From Novipirellula herctigrandis (lineage in GTDB: Bacteria; Planctomycetota; Planctomycetia; Pirellulales; Pirellulaceae), in assembly GCA_007859835.1 (NCBI GenBank), contig SJPJ01000001.1:269126-333125 (forward strand): 64,000 bases of DNA. Direction: 5' to 3'. Made by a program: the position numbers and the translations under genes. The notes under the pieces were generated by a model, which worked only from the letters and a program-made list of their open reading frames with translations, ran no database searches and was not told the origin of the DNA. The stretch's first letter is position 1, and each line of letters opens with the position of its first letter. Shown here piece by piece: positions 35,052 through 42,906 of the stretch.

Positions 35052-37439
35052 TTACTTTCGCTCAATGGCAAGGTCGTCCAGGTAGGCTTCCACTTGCGCG
35101 CCGTTGTAGCTGTGAATCCAAACTTGCAGAAAGGCTGTCTCCTTTGGCGTCTGGAAAGGGAAGGCGAATGAATCCCATTGATTCGTTGATCCGCCAACGG
35201 TGCCAATGCTGGGGAGATTTCCGGACTGCGTGGCGATATTCAGCATTTTGCGTTCTTTGTCTAGGAACCGCACATAGAGGCCAATGCCGTCTCCGGATAC
35301 GCCCAATACTTTGCCACGAAGTTCGTATTCACCAAGCTCATCAATAGCGACGGGAGCAGAAAGGATATTTGACCCTCGCTCGTTACTCGCATCGGCAATG
35401 CTAAGCGAGTCGCTTCCTCGAAAGGACCGTTTTTGGGATATCGTCCCCATGCCGTCCTCGGGGATCGTCCAACACCAATCCTGGTGAGTGAAGTCACCAT
35501 TGCGAAGGATCACGCCATTGTTACTCTGGCTGAGCGGTACACAAGTAACGGTCATCGTCGCCTTTGTAACGGGCCGCTTGAACCGTATGGCGATCCGCTT
35601 GGGCAACGAATGAGTGTGGACATCTTCGCTTATTTCCTCACCCACGACTTCAAACTCAGCCGAAGCTTTTAGTCTCACTTGCACGGCTTCGTCCAATTCG
35701 TAAATTGACAGTGTGTCGCCATCCTGTGTCCAACGGCCGAGCGTCACGAGTGCGGTTTCGAATGTTTGCGGACTGCTAAATTCCACTTCATCTTTAACCT
35801 GCAATGTGCCTTCTTTGGAACGCCAATAGATAAACGTGCGTTTGAGTGATTTAAGGTCTGGTACTGCATAAGCCGCCTTCAAGTCGATTTCCAACTCATC
35901 CTTTTCGTCGCTGAACTCCGTTCGAAGGATCTTTGCTGCGGCATTTCGTCCCGTTTTCTGTAACTGGCCTGCAACGCGCGGTACGGAGTGACCATAGGAA
36001 TTAAGCACCTTGCTGTCGTAACGCTTGCCGCTGAAGGTGCGAGCCGTATAAACCTCGCCGCCGGGATCGACTAACACCGGTTGGTCTCCGACGACGAACA
36101 CGTAGCTGCCTACGTCGTTGTGATTGTGATGCTCTGCGTTGTGGCCTCCCTTGAGTGCGACCGCAGCGCGACATTTGCTATTTTGCGCGGGCCTTGCAAT
36201 ATATATCTCAGCATCCTTAAAGTAATCGCGAATCGACAAAGCCGAGGACTGCGCCGGAGCAACTCGGTTGGCTGCATTAGGAAAAACATACACTCCGGCG
36301 CTGACCAACGAGCCACGCAGGCCTGCGGAGTGCCCCAACCCGTGTTGTTCTACATCCGACATCCCCATCTGATAGACGCGGCTCAGGTAGGCCATCAAAC
36401 TCGACCCGGGATGGGCTTTGACCGAGCAGTCTGCGAATGCGGGATAGACTCCGCCACCAATTTCGATTCGTTGGCCAAAGGTTGCAATGTTCCTGACATT
36501 CGGCAACCTCAACCAATCGATTTCGCCATCGGTTGCCTGACGAAGCGTTTCGGATAAATAGACGAAATGACCGAAACCATAATTCCAATAGCCCATGCCC
36601 TCGGAGCAATATCCATCAGGCGTAAATCCGCTTAAGAAATACGGTATTGATTTTTCGGCAGCAGCCACGAAGAACGCTCTTTCTTTAGGGTCTTCGATCA
36701 CGGCCAATGCCGCCCCAACCGTTCCGGCCAAACAAACGGCGTTCCAATTGTTTGTGCCTGTAACCCACCACATTTTTGGCTCACCGGTTTTGACGTATCG
36801 CATAAAGGGGACGAACGTGCGTCGGTTCAGTTCGTTACGGATCAATTGGCGAATCTCTGGATTCAATTGGTCGCCGAGCCAGTAATAGGTTGTGGCTAGT
36901 TCCCATGAAAGCCCGGCAACGGCCAAATCAATGTTAACTTCATTACCGCGAAAGTTTTTCAATTCGCGGTCATGGGCGGGCAAGACCCAAGTTTTCTCCG
37001 AACAAATATCTCGAATCGATTGCTCGAGCGCTTCTAGAAAGCGTCCGCGGTTCTCTAAACATTCCGCCATCGTAAATTTGGAAAGTCGCGAGTGACGCAA
37101 ACTTAACACGCGCTGGCAACGTGTGCGATTTCCTGTCTTCGAAAAATCCAGATATATCTCATCCGTCAATTCGGGCATCGGAGTGTCAAGTAATGTCTCG
37201 GCCGATTGAATTGCCTCGTTCGCATCGGATGTTTCCCGGAGCGATTGCCAAGCATCGCGGTCGCGAATGGGACGGCCCAGGCCGATCGGTGCTTTGGGTA
37301 GCATTTCGGCAATTTGCGATAGACGCTGAGTGTCGGGAGTAACGGGCGTCCTCGTTTCTGCTTTGATCGCAGATTGCGAAAACGCTGTTCCAATAAGTAG
37401 AAAGCAGGGCACGATGACGAGGCGAGATATCCTGAGCAT
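35052..37439 (-). CDS. Heparinase II/III-like polysaccharide lyase
   Basis: A 795-residue exported protein with start at 37439, just before a signal peptide (LVIVPCFLLIGTAFSQ). Residues ~40-370 form an alpha-toroid ('GLSWELATTYYWLGDQLNPE', 'WWVTGTNNWNAVCLAGTVGA', 'YCSEGMGYWNYGFGHFVYLS'). The heparinase II/III beta-sandwich follows, with the diagnostic 'GGHNAEHHNHNDVGSYV' (about 435-452) carrying the metal or catalytic His residues and 'GDQPVLVDPGGEVYTARTF'. A C-terminal carbohydrate-binding-like domain runs from about 640 ('LRNGDFTHQDWCWTIPEDGM' to the end). Relatives are lyases for alginate, heparin or ulvan-like uronate polymers (PL8/12/15/17/21 fold). With GH117, GH16 and sulfatases around it, the substrate probably contains uronic acid, but which one cannot be read. 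Confidence 0.85.
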   Translation of the reverse strand: MLRISRLVIVPCFLLIGTAFSQSAIKAETRTPVTPDTQRLSQIAEMLPKAPIGLGRPIRDRDAWQSLRETSDANEAIQSAETLLDTPMPELTDEIYLDFSKTGNRTRCQRVLSLRHSRLSKFTMAECLENRGRFLEALEQSIRDICSEKTWVLPAHDRELKNFRGNEVNIDLAVAGLSWELATTYYWLGDQLNPEIRQLIRNELNRRTFVPFMRYVKTGEPKMWWVTGTNNWNAVCLAGTVGAALAVIEDPKERAFFVAAAEKSIPYFLSGFTPDGYCSEGMGYWNYGFGHFVYLSETLRQATDGEIDWLRLPNVRNIATFGQRIEIGGGVYPAFADCSVKAHPGSSLMAYLSRVYQMGMSDVEQHGLGHSAGLRGSLVSAGVYVFPNAANRVAPAQSSALSIRDYFKDAEIYIARPAQNSKCRAAVALKGGHNAEHHNHNDVGSYVFVVGDQPVLVDPGGEVYTARTFSGKRYDSKVLNSYGHSVPRVAGQLQKTGRNAAAKILRTEFSDEKDELEIDLKAAYAVPDLKSLKRTFIYWRSKEGTLQVKDEVEFSSPQTFETALVTLGRWTQDGDTLSIYELDEAVQVRLKASAEFEVVGEEISEDVHTHSLPKRIAIRFKRPVTKATMTVTCVPLSQSNNGVILRNGDFTHQDWCWTIPEDGMGTISQKRSFRGSDSLSIADASNERGSNILSAPVAIDELGEYELRGKVLGVSGDGIGLYVRFLDKERKMLNIATQSGNLPSIGTVGGSTNQWDSFAFPFQTPKETAFLQVWIHSYNGAQVEAYLDDLAIERK

Positions 37440-37973
37440 GATCAACTTTTTTTGGGAGGGAGTGTTGCTTGCGAGCGGCGGGATTGAATAGTCTAGAATG
37501 ACTCCTAAGCGTTTGATCTGCAAGCTCTGAAAAAAACGATGGGGGCAGCTTCAATACGTCTGACGAGGGATCCCAATCAAGCAGCGGAAATTCGCACCAT
37601 TAAAAAATAGTTGGATTTCCTGCCTGGACTCGTGGCGTCGGTCACTAACCTCGAACCAAGACTAAACAGGGCATCTAGACAGGGCATAGAGAAAGCGTCG
37701 CTCGATGGTCGCAAAGCGAGAAGATGAGCGGATTGACGTTGGTTTGGATGGCATCGAATGGAGCAATGCGATGAAAGCGAAGCAACGTGCCATCGATTTG
37801 GGCGATTGGCGGACGCCCGTTACTAGCGATATCCGTAGACACTCGTTAGTTTCTGTCCATCCAGGCATCGATTTTTTTGATGCGATGCATTTTCCACTCG
37901 ATCCGATCCGGCGAGTAAATTTTTTTCACAACGTTTCATAGTTACTAGCCGTTTTGTTAAGAGGACTTTCCCC
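37440..37973. other. Intergenic region between divergent genes
   Basis: 534 bp between the leftward lyase and the rightward regulator. No gene is recognisable; short open frames (37662-37868 minus, 37705-37941 plus) overlap each other and lack domains. A near-duplicate of about 13 bp (ACAGGGCAT...) occurs around 37664-37690. No palindrome like the one downstream of the regulator was seen here. Confidence 0.55.
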
Positions 37974-38384
37974 TTGTCCCAACAATCTCATCGACGAACG
38001 CGATCAGACCACGCTAGTGAGGTGGCTGAGGATTATGTTGAGGCGATTGCGGATGCAATTGTCCGACTCGGGGTCTGTCGAGCAACGGATCTGGTCAACC
38101 ATTTTGAGGTAACGCATGCAACGGTTAGCAACACGGTTAGACGACTTAAACGCGACGGCTTGGTCTTAACCGAGCCGTATCGACCGATTGAATTGACTGC
38201 GAAAGGGCGAAAATTGGCTGCCAAGTCGCGGAAGCGGCACGAAATCGTTGAGTCGTTCTTGCGTCGGTTGGGGGTCAGTAAAGAAGCGGCGGTCATCGAT
38301 AGCGAAGGGATCGAGCACCACGTCAGTAAAGAAACGCTCGATGCGATGGCACGTGTGCTCAAAGACGGCTGGCCCGAGGCTTAA
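37974..38384 (+). CDS. mntR: MntR-like metal-dependent transcriptional regulator
   Basis: A DtxR/MntR-family repressor of 136 aa without the SH3/FeoA-like third domain, as in manganese-sensing MntR. The start is a TTG at 37974 with GAGGA eight to twelve bases upstream. The winged helix lies at about residues 20-80 ('DLVNHFEVTHATVSNTVRRL'). Residues matching the MntR metal site are visible: Asp and Glu in 'EDYVEAI', His in 'RKRHEIVESFL', and Glu-x-x-Glu-His in 'DSEGIEHHVS'. It probably binds the two palindromes 20-60 bp downstream, ahead of the DtxR-FeoA/FeoB genes, when Mn or Fe is sufficient. The symbol reflects family resemblance only; iron sensing is equally possible. Confidence 0.85.
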   Translation: MSQQSHRRTRSDHASEVAEDYVEAIADAIVRLGVCRATDLVNHFEVTHATVSNTVRRLKRDGLVLTEPYRPIELTAKGRKLAAKSRKRHEIVESFLRRLGVSKEAAVIDSEGIEHHVSKETLDAMARVLKDGWPEA

Positions 38385-38404
38385 GTAGCCCGATTGACAG
38401 TTGT

Positions 38405-38446
38405 TTAGCATAGACTAAGCTATCACAAAGATTTAGCCGAGGCTAA
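38405..38446. promoter_or_regulatory. Twin palindromes TTAG-N6-CTAA, probable metalloregulator operators
   Basis: Two 14-bp palindromes, TTAGCATAGACTAA at 38405-38418 and TTAGCCGAGGCTAA at 38433-38446, with starts 28 bp apart. The second has perfect six-base arms. Both keep the TTAG...CTAA outer halves found in DtxR/IdeR/MntR boxes. They lie in the 106-bp gap upstream of the membrane DtxR-FeoA fusion and feoB, so they probably control that operon through the adjacent regulator. No copy was found upstream of the regulator itself. Confidence 0.7.
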
Positions 38447-38490
38447 GTTCTCGTTGACGAGCGTTCGTCGGTTATGGCATAGAATTACCC

Positions 38491-39555
38491 ATGTTGAACC
38501 CTTTATTCGTTCTCGTTTCTGTGGCAATTGTGATTGCGACAATCAGCATCCTCGTGTGGTGGAACATTGGGGATATCTCACGGTTCATTCGAGCATTGCG
38601 CCAAAACGAACGGATGATTGTTGAAGACGCGCTAAAGCATCTCTACGACTGTGAATATCACCGGTCGCATGGAACCGTCCAGAGTTTGGCTGGCGTTTTG
38701 GAGATGAGTAACTCGCGCGTCGTCGAGTTGACTGCTCGTCTTGAAGCGATGGGGCTTTTGAGGTGTGAGGAAGCGAGTTTACGTCTGACCGATGAAGGGC
38801 GCAAGGCAGCGCTTCGGATGATCCGCATCCACCGCTTGTGGGAAACCTATCTTGCGGATCGCACCGGTTTCTCTGAAGCTCAATGGCACAACGAGGCGGA
38901 TCGACGTGAGCATCACACGTCCCCTGACGATGTCGAACAGATGGTGCGAGTGACCGGAAACCCGCGGTTTGATCCTCATGGTGATCCGATTCCGACTCCT
39001 GAAGGGGAAGTGCCTGAGCAACGAGGCGCGCCGTTGTCGGACCAATCCGTCGGTTCGGCTCACACGATTGTGCATGTGGAGGACGAGCCCGAGGCGATTT
39101 ACGCCCAACTTCGCGCCGAGGGAATTCGCGTCAATCAATCGGTCAGCGTGATCGAGAAATCACCCGAACACATTTGTTTGGAAATCGATGGGCAACAACA
39201 CCGAATGGCGCCGGTCGTCGCAGCCAACGTCTGGGTTGTGCCTCGATCAACCGATGTACCGATTAGACCAGTTGATCGCTTGTCGTCATTGCAAGTTGGC
39301 GAATCGCGAAAGGTCCTAGGAATCTCACCTCGATGCCAAGGGATACAGCGGAGGCGATTTTTGGACCTTGGCCTAGTGCCTGGAACTGAAGTAACTTCGG
39401 TGATGAAGAGCCCAGCGGGCGACCCAACAGGATATCGCATTCGCGGAGCGCTGATTGCACTGCGACGCGAACAGGCGGAAATGATACATGTGGAACTGAC
39501 AACGAGCAACCTTGGAAATAGTAGCGGAAACCGAAACGGCCGTATGTCACCATGA
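38491..39555 (+). CDS. Membrane-anchored DtxR-FeoA fusion protein
   Basis: A 354-residue protein with three parts. Residues 1-28 are a single membrane segment ('LFVLVSVAIVIATISILVWW'). Residues ~38-165 are a DtxR-like winged helix and dimerisation domain ('GTVQSLAGVLEMSNSRVVEL', 'GLLRCEEASLRLTDEGRKAA', 'RIHRLWETYLADRTG', and the metal-site-like 'HNEADRREHHTS'). Residues ~270-345 are an SH3-like FeoA domain ('LGISPRCQGIQRRRFLDLGL', 'GYRIRGALIALRREQAEMIH'). The stop codon overlaps the feoB start (ATGA), indicating translational coupling. FeoA normally is a small cytosolic partner of the FeoB transporter; here it may be held at the membrane by the anchor. Whether the helix-turn-helix still binds DNA is unknown; it could instead be an iron sensor for FeoB. 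Confidence 0.88.
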   Translation: MLNPLFVLVSVAIVIATISILVWWNIGDISRFIRALRQNERMIVEDALKHLYDCEYHRSHGTVQSLAGVLEMSNSRVVELTARLEAMGLLRCEEASLRLTDEGRKAALRMIRIHRLWETYLADRTGFSEAQWHNEADRREHHTSPDDVEQMVRVTGNPRFDPHGDPIPTPEGEVPEQRGAPLSDQSVGSAHTIVHVEDEPEAIYAQLRAEGIRVNQSVSVIEKSPEHICLEIDGQQHRMAPVVAANVWVVPRSTDVPIRPVDRLSSLQVGESRKVLGISPRCQGIQRRRFLDLGLVPGTEVTSVMKSPAGDPTGYRIRGALIALRREQAEMIHVELTTSNLGNSSGNRNGRMSP

Positions 39556-41807
39556 AGATTCTTCCGAACGCGTGCGACAATTGCTCCTCTCGGGCTGATT
39601 CAAAGCCCGTGATGATTGATCAGATCAAGCGTGCCAATGCAGACTTTGTCATCGCGCTTGGTGGTAACCCGAACACAGGCAAGAGTACGGTGTTCAATGC
39701 GTTGACGGGACTTCGCCAACACACCGGCAATTGGCCCGGCAAAACTGTCTCACGCGCCGAAGGCAGTTTGAACTACGCAGGTGCTTGTTACCATTTGGTT
39801 GATCTGCCAGGCACCTATTCGCTGTTCGCAACCAGCTACGACGAAGAGATTGCCCGTGACTTTTTGTTGTTCGGACAGCCTGACGTTACGTTGGTGGTTG
39901 TCGATGCGACCCGACTCGATCGCAACTTGAATCTCGTTCTACAAATTCTGGAGATCACTGATCGAGTGGTTATCTGCTTGAATTTGATGGACGAGGCGAA
40001 ACGTCACGGCATGACCATCGACCACGATCGATTGTCCGATCTGTTGGGCGTACCAGTCGTTCCTACAAGTGCGCGCTTTGACCAAGGGCTGGATAAACTT
40101 CTTGAAACGGTGCACGCAGTTGCCACGGATTCGATTCCATGCAAACCCATTCGGATGGAAAGTTGGTCGAGCCAACTACGTGATCCGATCGAGAAAATAT
40201 CGGAACAGATCAATCGCGTTTACGGCGATTTGGCGAATACCCAATGGCTGGCGCTGCGATTGCTTGATGGTGACGAGCGCGTTGCACAGGCGATGCTCAG
40301 TGGGGAATTGCATGCCATCGCCACACCCCAAAGTGAAAATGTTGCCGAGCAAATTGAGCCACATGCAGATCGACAACAATCCGAAGCGATACGTTCGGGG
40401 AGTGATGAGATTCTTAGCCTGGCGTCGACCTTACGTTGGCAACTCGGTGCGGGTTTTCACGATGCGTTAGTGGAAAGCGTTTTTGCCAAGGCAGGCAGTA
40501 TCGCTGACGCTACGGTAACTCATGCCAGTGGACCGGAAGGCCCTGCGTTCGATCGAAAATTGGATCGACTTTTGACCAATCGGTGGACCGGATTTCCCGT
40601 GATGATCCTGCTGCTGGCCGTGGTGCTGTGGTTAACGATCGCCGGTGCGAATGTTCCGTCGGCCATGCTTTCGTCGTTGTTAATCGATACGTTTCATCCG
40701 ATGTTGAAATCGGCAGCCGCCGCGGTTCATCTTCCCGCGTGGTTGTCAGGGGTCATGATTGATGGCGTTTATTTGGCGACAGCTTGGGTCGTGAGCGTGA
40801 TGTTGCCGCCGATGGCAATATTTTTCCCGCTATTTACGTTGCTCGAGGATTTCGGCTACCTGCCGCGAGTCGCGTTTAACTTGGACCATTTGTTCAAACG
40901 GGCCGGTGGGCATGGCAAGCAAGCCCTGACGATGTGCATGGGGTTGGGCTGCAACGCTGCGGGGGTCGTGGCGACGCGGATCATTGAAAGCCCTCGTGAA
41001 CGGCTGATTGCAATCATCAGCAACAATTTTGCTCTTTGCAACGGACGTTGGCCTACACAGATTTTGTTGGCGACGATCTTCTTCGGCGCCCTTGTGCCAC
41101 CCTATCTAGCTGGGTTTATTTCTGCGGCCGCCGTGTTGTTGGTAGCGTTGCTTGGGGTCCTGTTAACGTTCGTGGTCTCATGGGGGCTGTCGCGAACGGT
41201 GCTTCGAGGCGAGCCGTCGATTTTCCACCTTGAGCTTCCTCCCTACCGCCCGCCACGGTTCCTTCAAACGTTGTATACGTCGATGATTGACCGTACGTTG
41301 TTCGTACTTTGGCGAGCGGTTGTGTTTGCAGCGCCAGCGGGCGCCGTGATTTGGCTAACTGCGAACCTGACGATAGGCGACGCATCTTTGGCGGAACATC
41401 TGGTGCGAATGTTGGACCCTGTCGGAGTGCTGATTGGTCTCAATGGAGTCATCCTGCTTGCCTATATCATTGCGATTCCGGCAAACGAGATCGTGATTCC
41501 AACAATCCTGATGTTGACGGTACTGATCTTCGGGCTCAATGGCCACGGCCGAGAGGCGGGAGTCATGTTTGAGCTTGAGTCACAAACGTTGACGAAGAAT
41601 ATTCTTATGTCAGGCGGTTGGACGGTGTTAACCGCGGTCAATGTGATGTTGTTTAGCCTCATACACAACCCTTGTTCGACAACGATTTATACCATCTGGA
41701 AAGAAACCCATAGTGTAAAGTGGACGACGATTGCGACACTGTTGCCCTTAGCAATGGGGTTAGCGCTGTGTTTTGCCGTCACCCAGGTGTGGAGATTCTT
41801 TTCTTAG
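39552..41807 (+). CDS. feoB: Ferrous iron transport protein B
   Basis: A 751-residue inner-membrane Fe(II) transporter with a cytosolic GTPase at the N-terminus. G1 'GGNPNTGKSTVFNALTG' (about residues 37-53), 'GNWPGKTVS' (switch I), G3 'LVDLPGTYSLFA' (about 78) and G4 'ICLNLMDEAKRHGM' are intact. A helical spacer follows (about 190-340) and then the membrane part with Gate motifs: 'YLPRVAFNLDHLFKRAGGHG', 'KQALTMCMGLGCNAAGVVAT' and 'IPANEIVIPTILMLTV'. The N-terminus has a CxxC pair (ACDNCSS) ahead of the G domain that ordinary FeoB lacks. The start overlaps the preceding stop by four bases. No separate feoC is seen. The length and motifs are those of a complete functional FeoB. Confidence 0.97.
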   Translation: MKILPNACDNCSSRADSKPVMIDQIKRANADFVIALGGNPNTGKSTVFNALTGLRQHTGNWPGKTVSRAEGSLNYAGACYHLVDLPGTYSLFATSYDEEIARDFLLFGQPDVTLVVVDATRLDRNLNLVLQILEITDRVVICLNLMDEAKRHGMTIDHDRLSDLLGVPVVPTSARFDQGLDKLLETVHAVATDSIPCKPIRMESWSSQLRDPIEKISEQINRVYGDLANTQWLALRLLDGDERVAQAMLSGELHAIATPQSENVAEQIEPHADRQQSEAIRSGSDEILSLASTLRWQLGAGFHDALVESVFAKAGSIADATVTHASGPEGPAFDRKLDRLLTNRWTGFPVMILLLAVVLWLTIAGANVPSAMLSSLLIDTFHPMLKSAAAAVHLPAWLSGVMIDGVYLATAWVVSVMLPPMAIFFPLFTLLEDFGYLPRVAFNLDHLFKRAGGHGKQALTMCMGLGCNAAGVVATRIIESPRERLIAIISNNFALCNGRWPTQILLATIFFGALVPPYLAGFISAAAVLLVALLGVLLTFVVSWGLSRTVLRGEPSIFHLELPPYRPPRFLQTLYTSMIDRTLFVLWRAVVFAAPAGAVIWLTANLTIGDASLAEHLVRMLDPVGVLIGLNGVILLAYIIAIPANEIVIPTILMLTVLIFGLNGHGREAGVMFELESQTLTKNILMSGGWTVLTAVNVMLFSLIHNPCSTTIYTIWKETHSVKWTTIATLLPLAMGLALCFAVTQVWRFFS

Positions 41808-41900
41808 TTTGGCGTTGGGCATACCCATTTGTGGGTCTCCAATTTCAACGCGTCGCTGCGAGAACAGACAGGCGTCGTTAATGAGTGTGCAGTGGCAAAC

Positions 41901-42416
41901 ATGATGAAGAAATCAGTGGTGCGAGATTTTAACCGATACTGCGCAGGCGAGCTCTACTCGCTATACCGGGATGTTTACTCAACGTCAGAGGGAATGAGTG
42001 GAACGCTCGAAGATAAGTACCGCGATCGGGTGAGTTTTGAGGAGGATATTACCATCCTGCAAAGCCTGCCCGGAGGAATCGCACTTGCTGCGGGAACCGC
42101 TCAAAAACCGGACGCCTATTTAACGATCAGACCTCGGACGCAGTCCAGGTTACGACATACTGCCGATCTCAATATGGGTGTCGCACAATCAGCTCGTGGG
42201 AAAGGTTTCGGAGAGCAGCTTCTCCGAGCCGGACTCAAGCGAGCGACTACATCGCAGGAACTTGAGATCGTCTACCTGATGGTTCGTACCGACAATGAAC
42301 CGGCGATCCGACTTTACCAGAAGATGGAATTCGAGACACTAACGATCTTGAGTCGCGATATCAAAACGACCGATGCTTATTACGACGGGATCCTGATGCG
42401 AAAGTTTGTCGACTGA
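41901..42416 (+). CDS. GNAT family N-acetyltransferase
   Basis: A 171-residue acetyltransferase (start at 41901 or the next codon; a TTG at 41829 would add 24 residues). The GNAT core is clear: 'ADLNMGVAQSARGKGFGEQL' supplies the acetyl-CoA pyrophosphate loop (RGKGFG), 'LLRAGLKRATTSQELEIVYL' the following helix and 'VRTDNEPAIRLYQKMEFETL' the conserved C-terminal motif. The acceptor is unknown; family members acetylate protein N-termini, small amines or antibiotics. It starts 93 bp after feoB on the same strand, so it may be co-transcribed, and is convergent with the dead GH2 gene on the other side. Confidence 0.88.
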   Translation: MMKKSVVRDFNRYCAGELYSLYRDVYSTSEGMSGTLEDKYRDRVSFEEDITILQSLPGGIALAAGTAQKPDAYLTIRPRTQSRLRHTADLNMGVAQSARGKGFGEQLLRAGLKRATTSQELEIVYLMVRTDNEPAIRLYQKMEFETLTILSRDIKTTDAYYDGILMRKFVD

Positions 42417-42480
42417 CAGGTTGCAGTTGAGATTGCAGTTGCATTGACGACTCCTCAAATTCACAATCAATGGATTGGCA

Positions 42481-42897
42481 TTAATCGGTATGGACGCGAA
42501 ATTCGAACGGTCCATAACCGCCTTCGTGTTGCCCGACCGCGTAGCCGTTAAGCCAAACCTTGGCGATTGCGTTGACCGCATCAAACTGTAGTTGGACGGT
42601 CCGGTCTTTCCATTGTTCGGGCGTTTTGAATCGAGTGCCGTAGAATGCTACTCCTTCATAATCCTGTTCAATCTCTTCCCAGCAGCTCGGTACATCGATC
42701 GACCGCAGGCCATCCAGTTTTGAAAAAACCGCTTCGGTGTGTCAATTGGCCTCTCGGCCTACATTGTCATGATCATTAGCAATCTCTCACAATCCGTCGA
42801 GAACCTGCATCTGGCGAACCTCGGCGAATGCAGACGGTGACAAGCAGACGATGGACGCTGCAAGGAGCCGTGACAGGCGTCTAGAGAGATCGATCAT
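42481..42897 (-). pseudogene. GH2 beta-galactosidase-like N-terminal remnant with two in-frame TGA codons
   Basis: A single minus-strand frame of 139 codons from an ATG at 42897 to a TAA at 42481 is interrupted by TGA at codons 37 and 52. It begins with a signal peptide ('LLAASIVCLSPSAFAEVRQM') and then reads like the start of a family 2 hydrolase: 'LDGL*EIANDHDNVGREAN*', 'SIDVPSCWEEIEQDYEGVAF' and the jelly-roll sugar-binding strand 'IAKVWLNGYAVGQHEGGYGP'. Both TGA codons stand where family members have Trp (LDGLW, and Trp after the NVGRE segment), each one base from TGG. The frame ends just after the first domain, so the catalytic barrel is gone. It starts 9 bp downstream of a sulfatase gene and was probably its operon partner. 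Confidence 0.85.
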
Positions 42898-42906
42898 TGT
42901 TAAGTT

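Noticed and set aside
36081..36557. Long plus-strand frame of 158 codons
   Set aside because: It lies entirely antisense to the heparinase II/III-like gene, which has clear family motifs; no domain on the plus strand.
42481..42897. TGA read as Trp (alternative genetic code or recoding)
   Set aside because: Many intact genes here end in TGA and the remaining Trp codons of the same fragment are TGG; loss of the catalytic domain points to a pseudogene.
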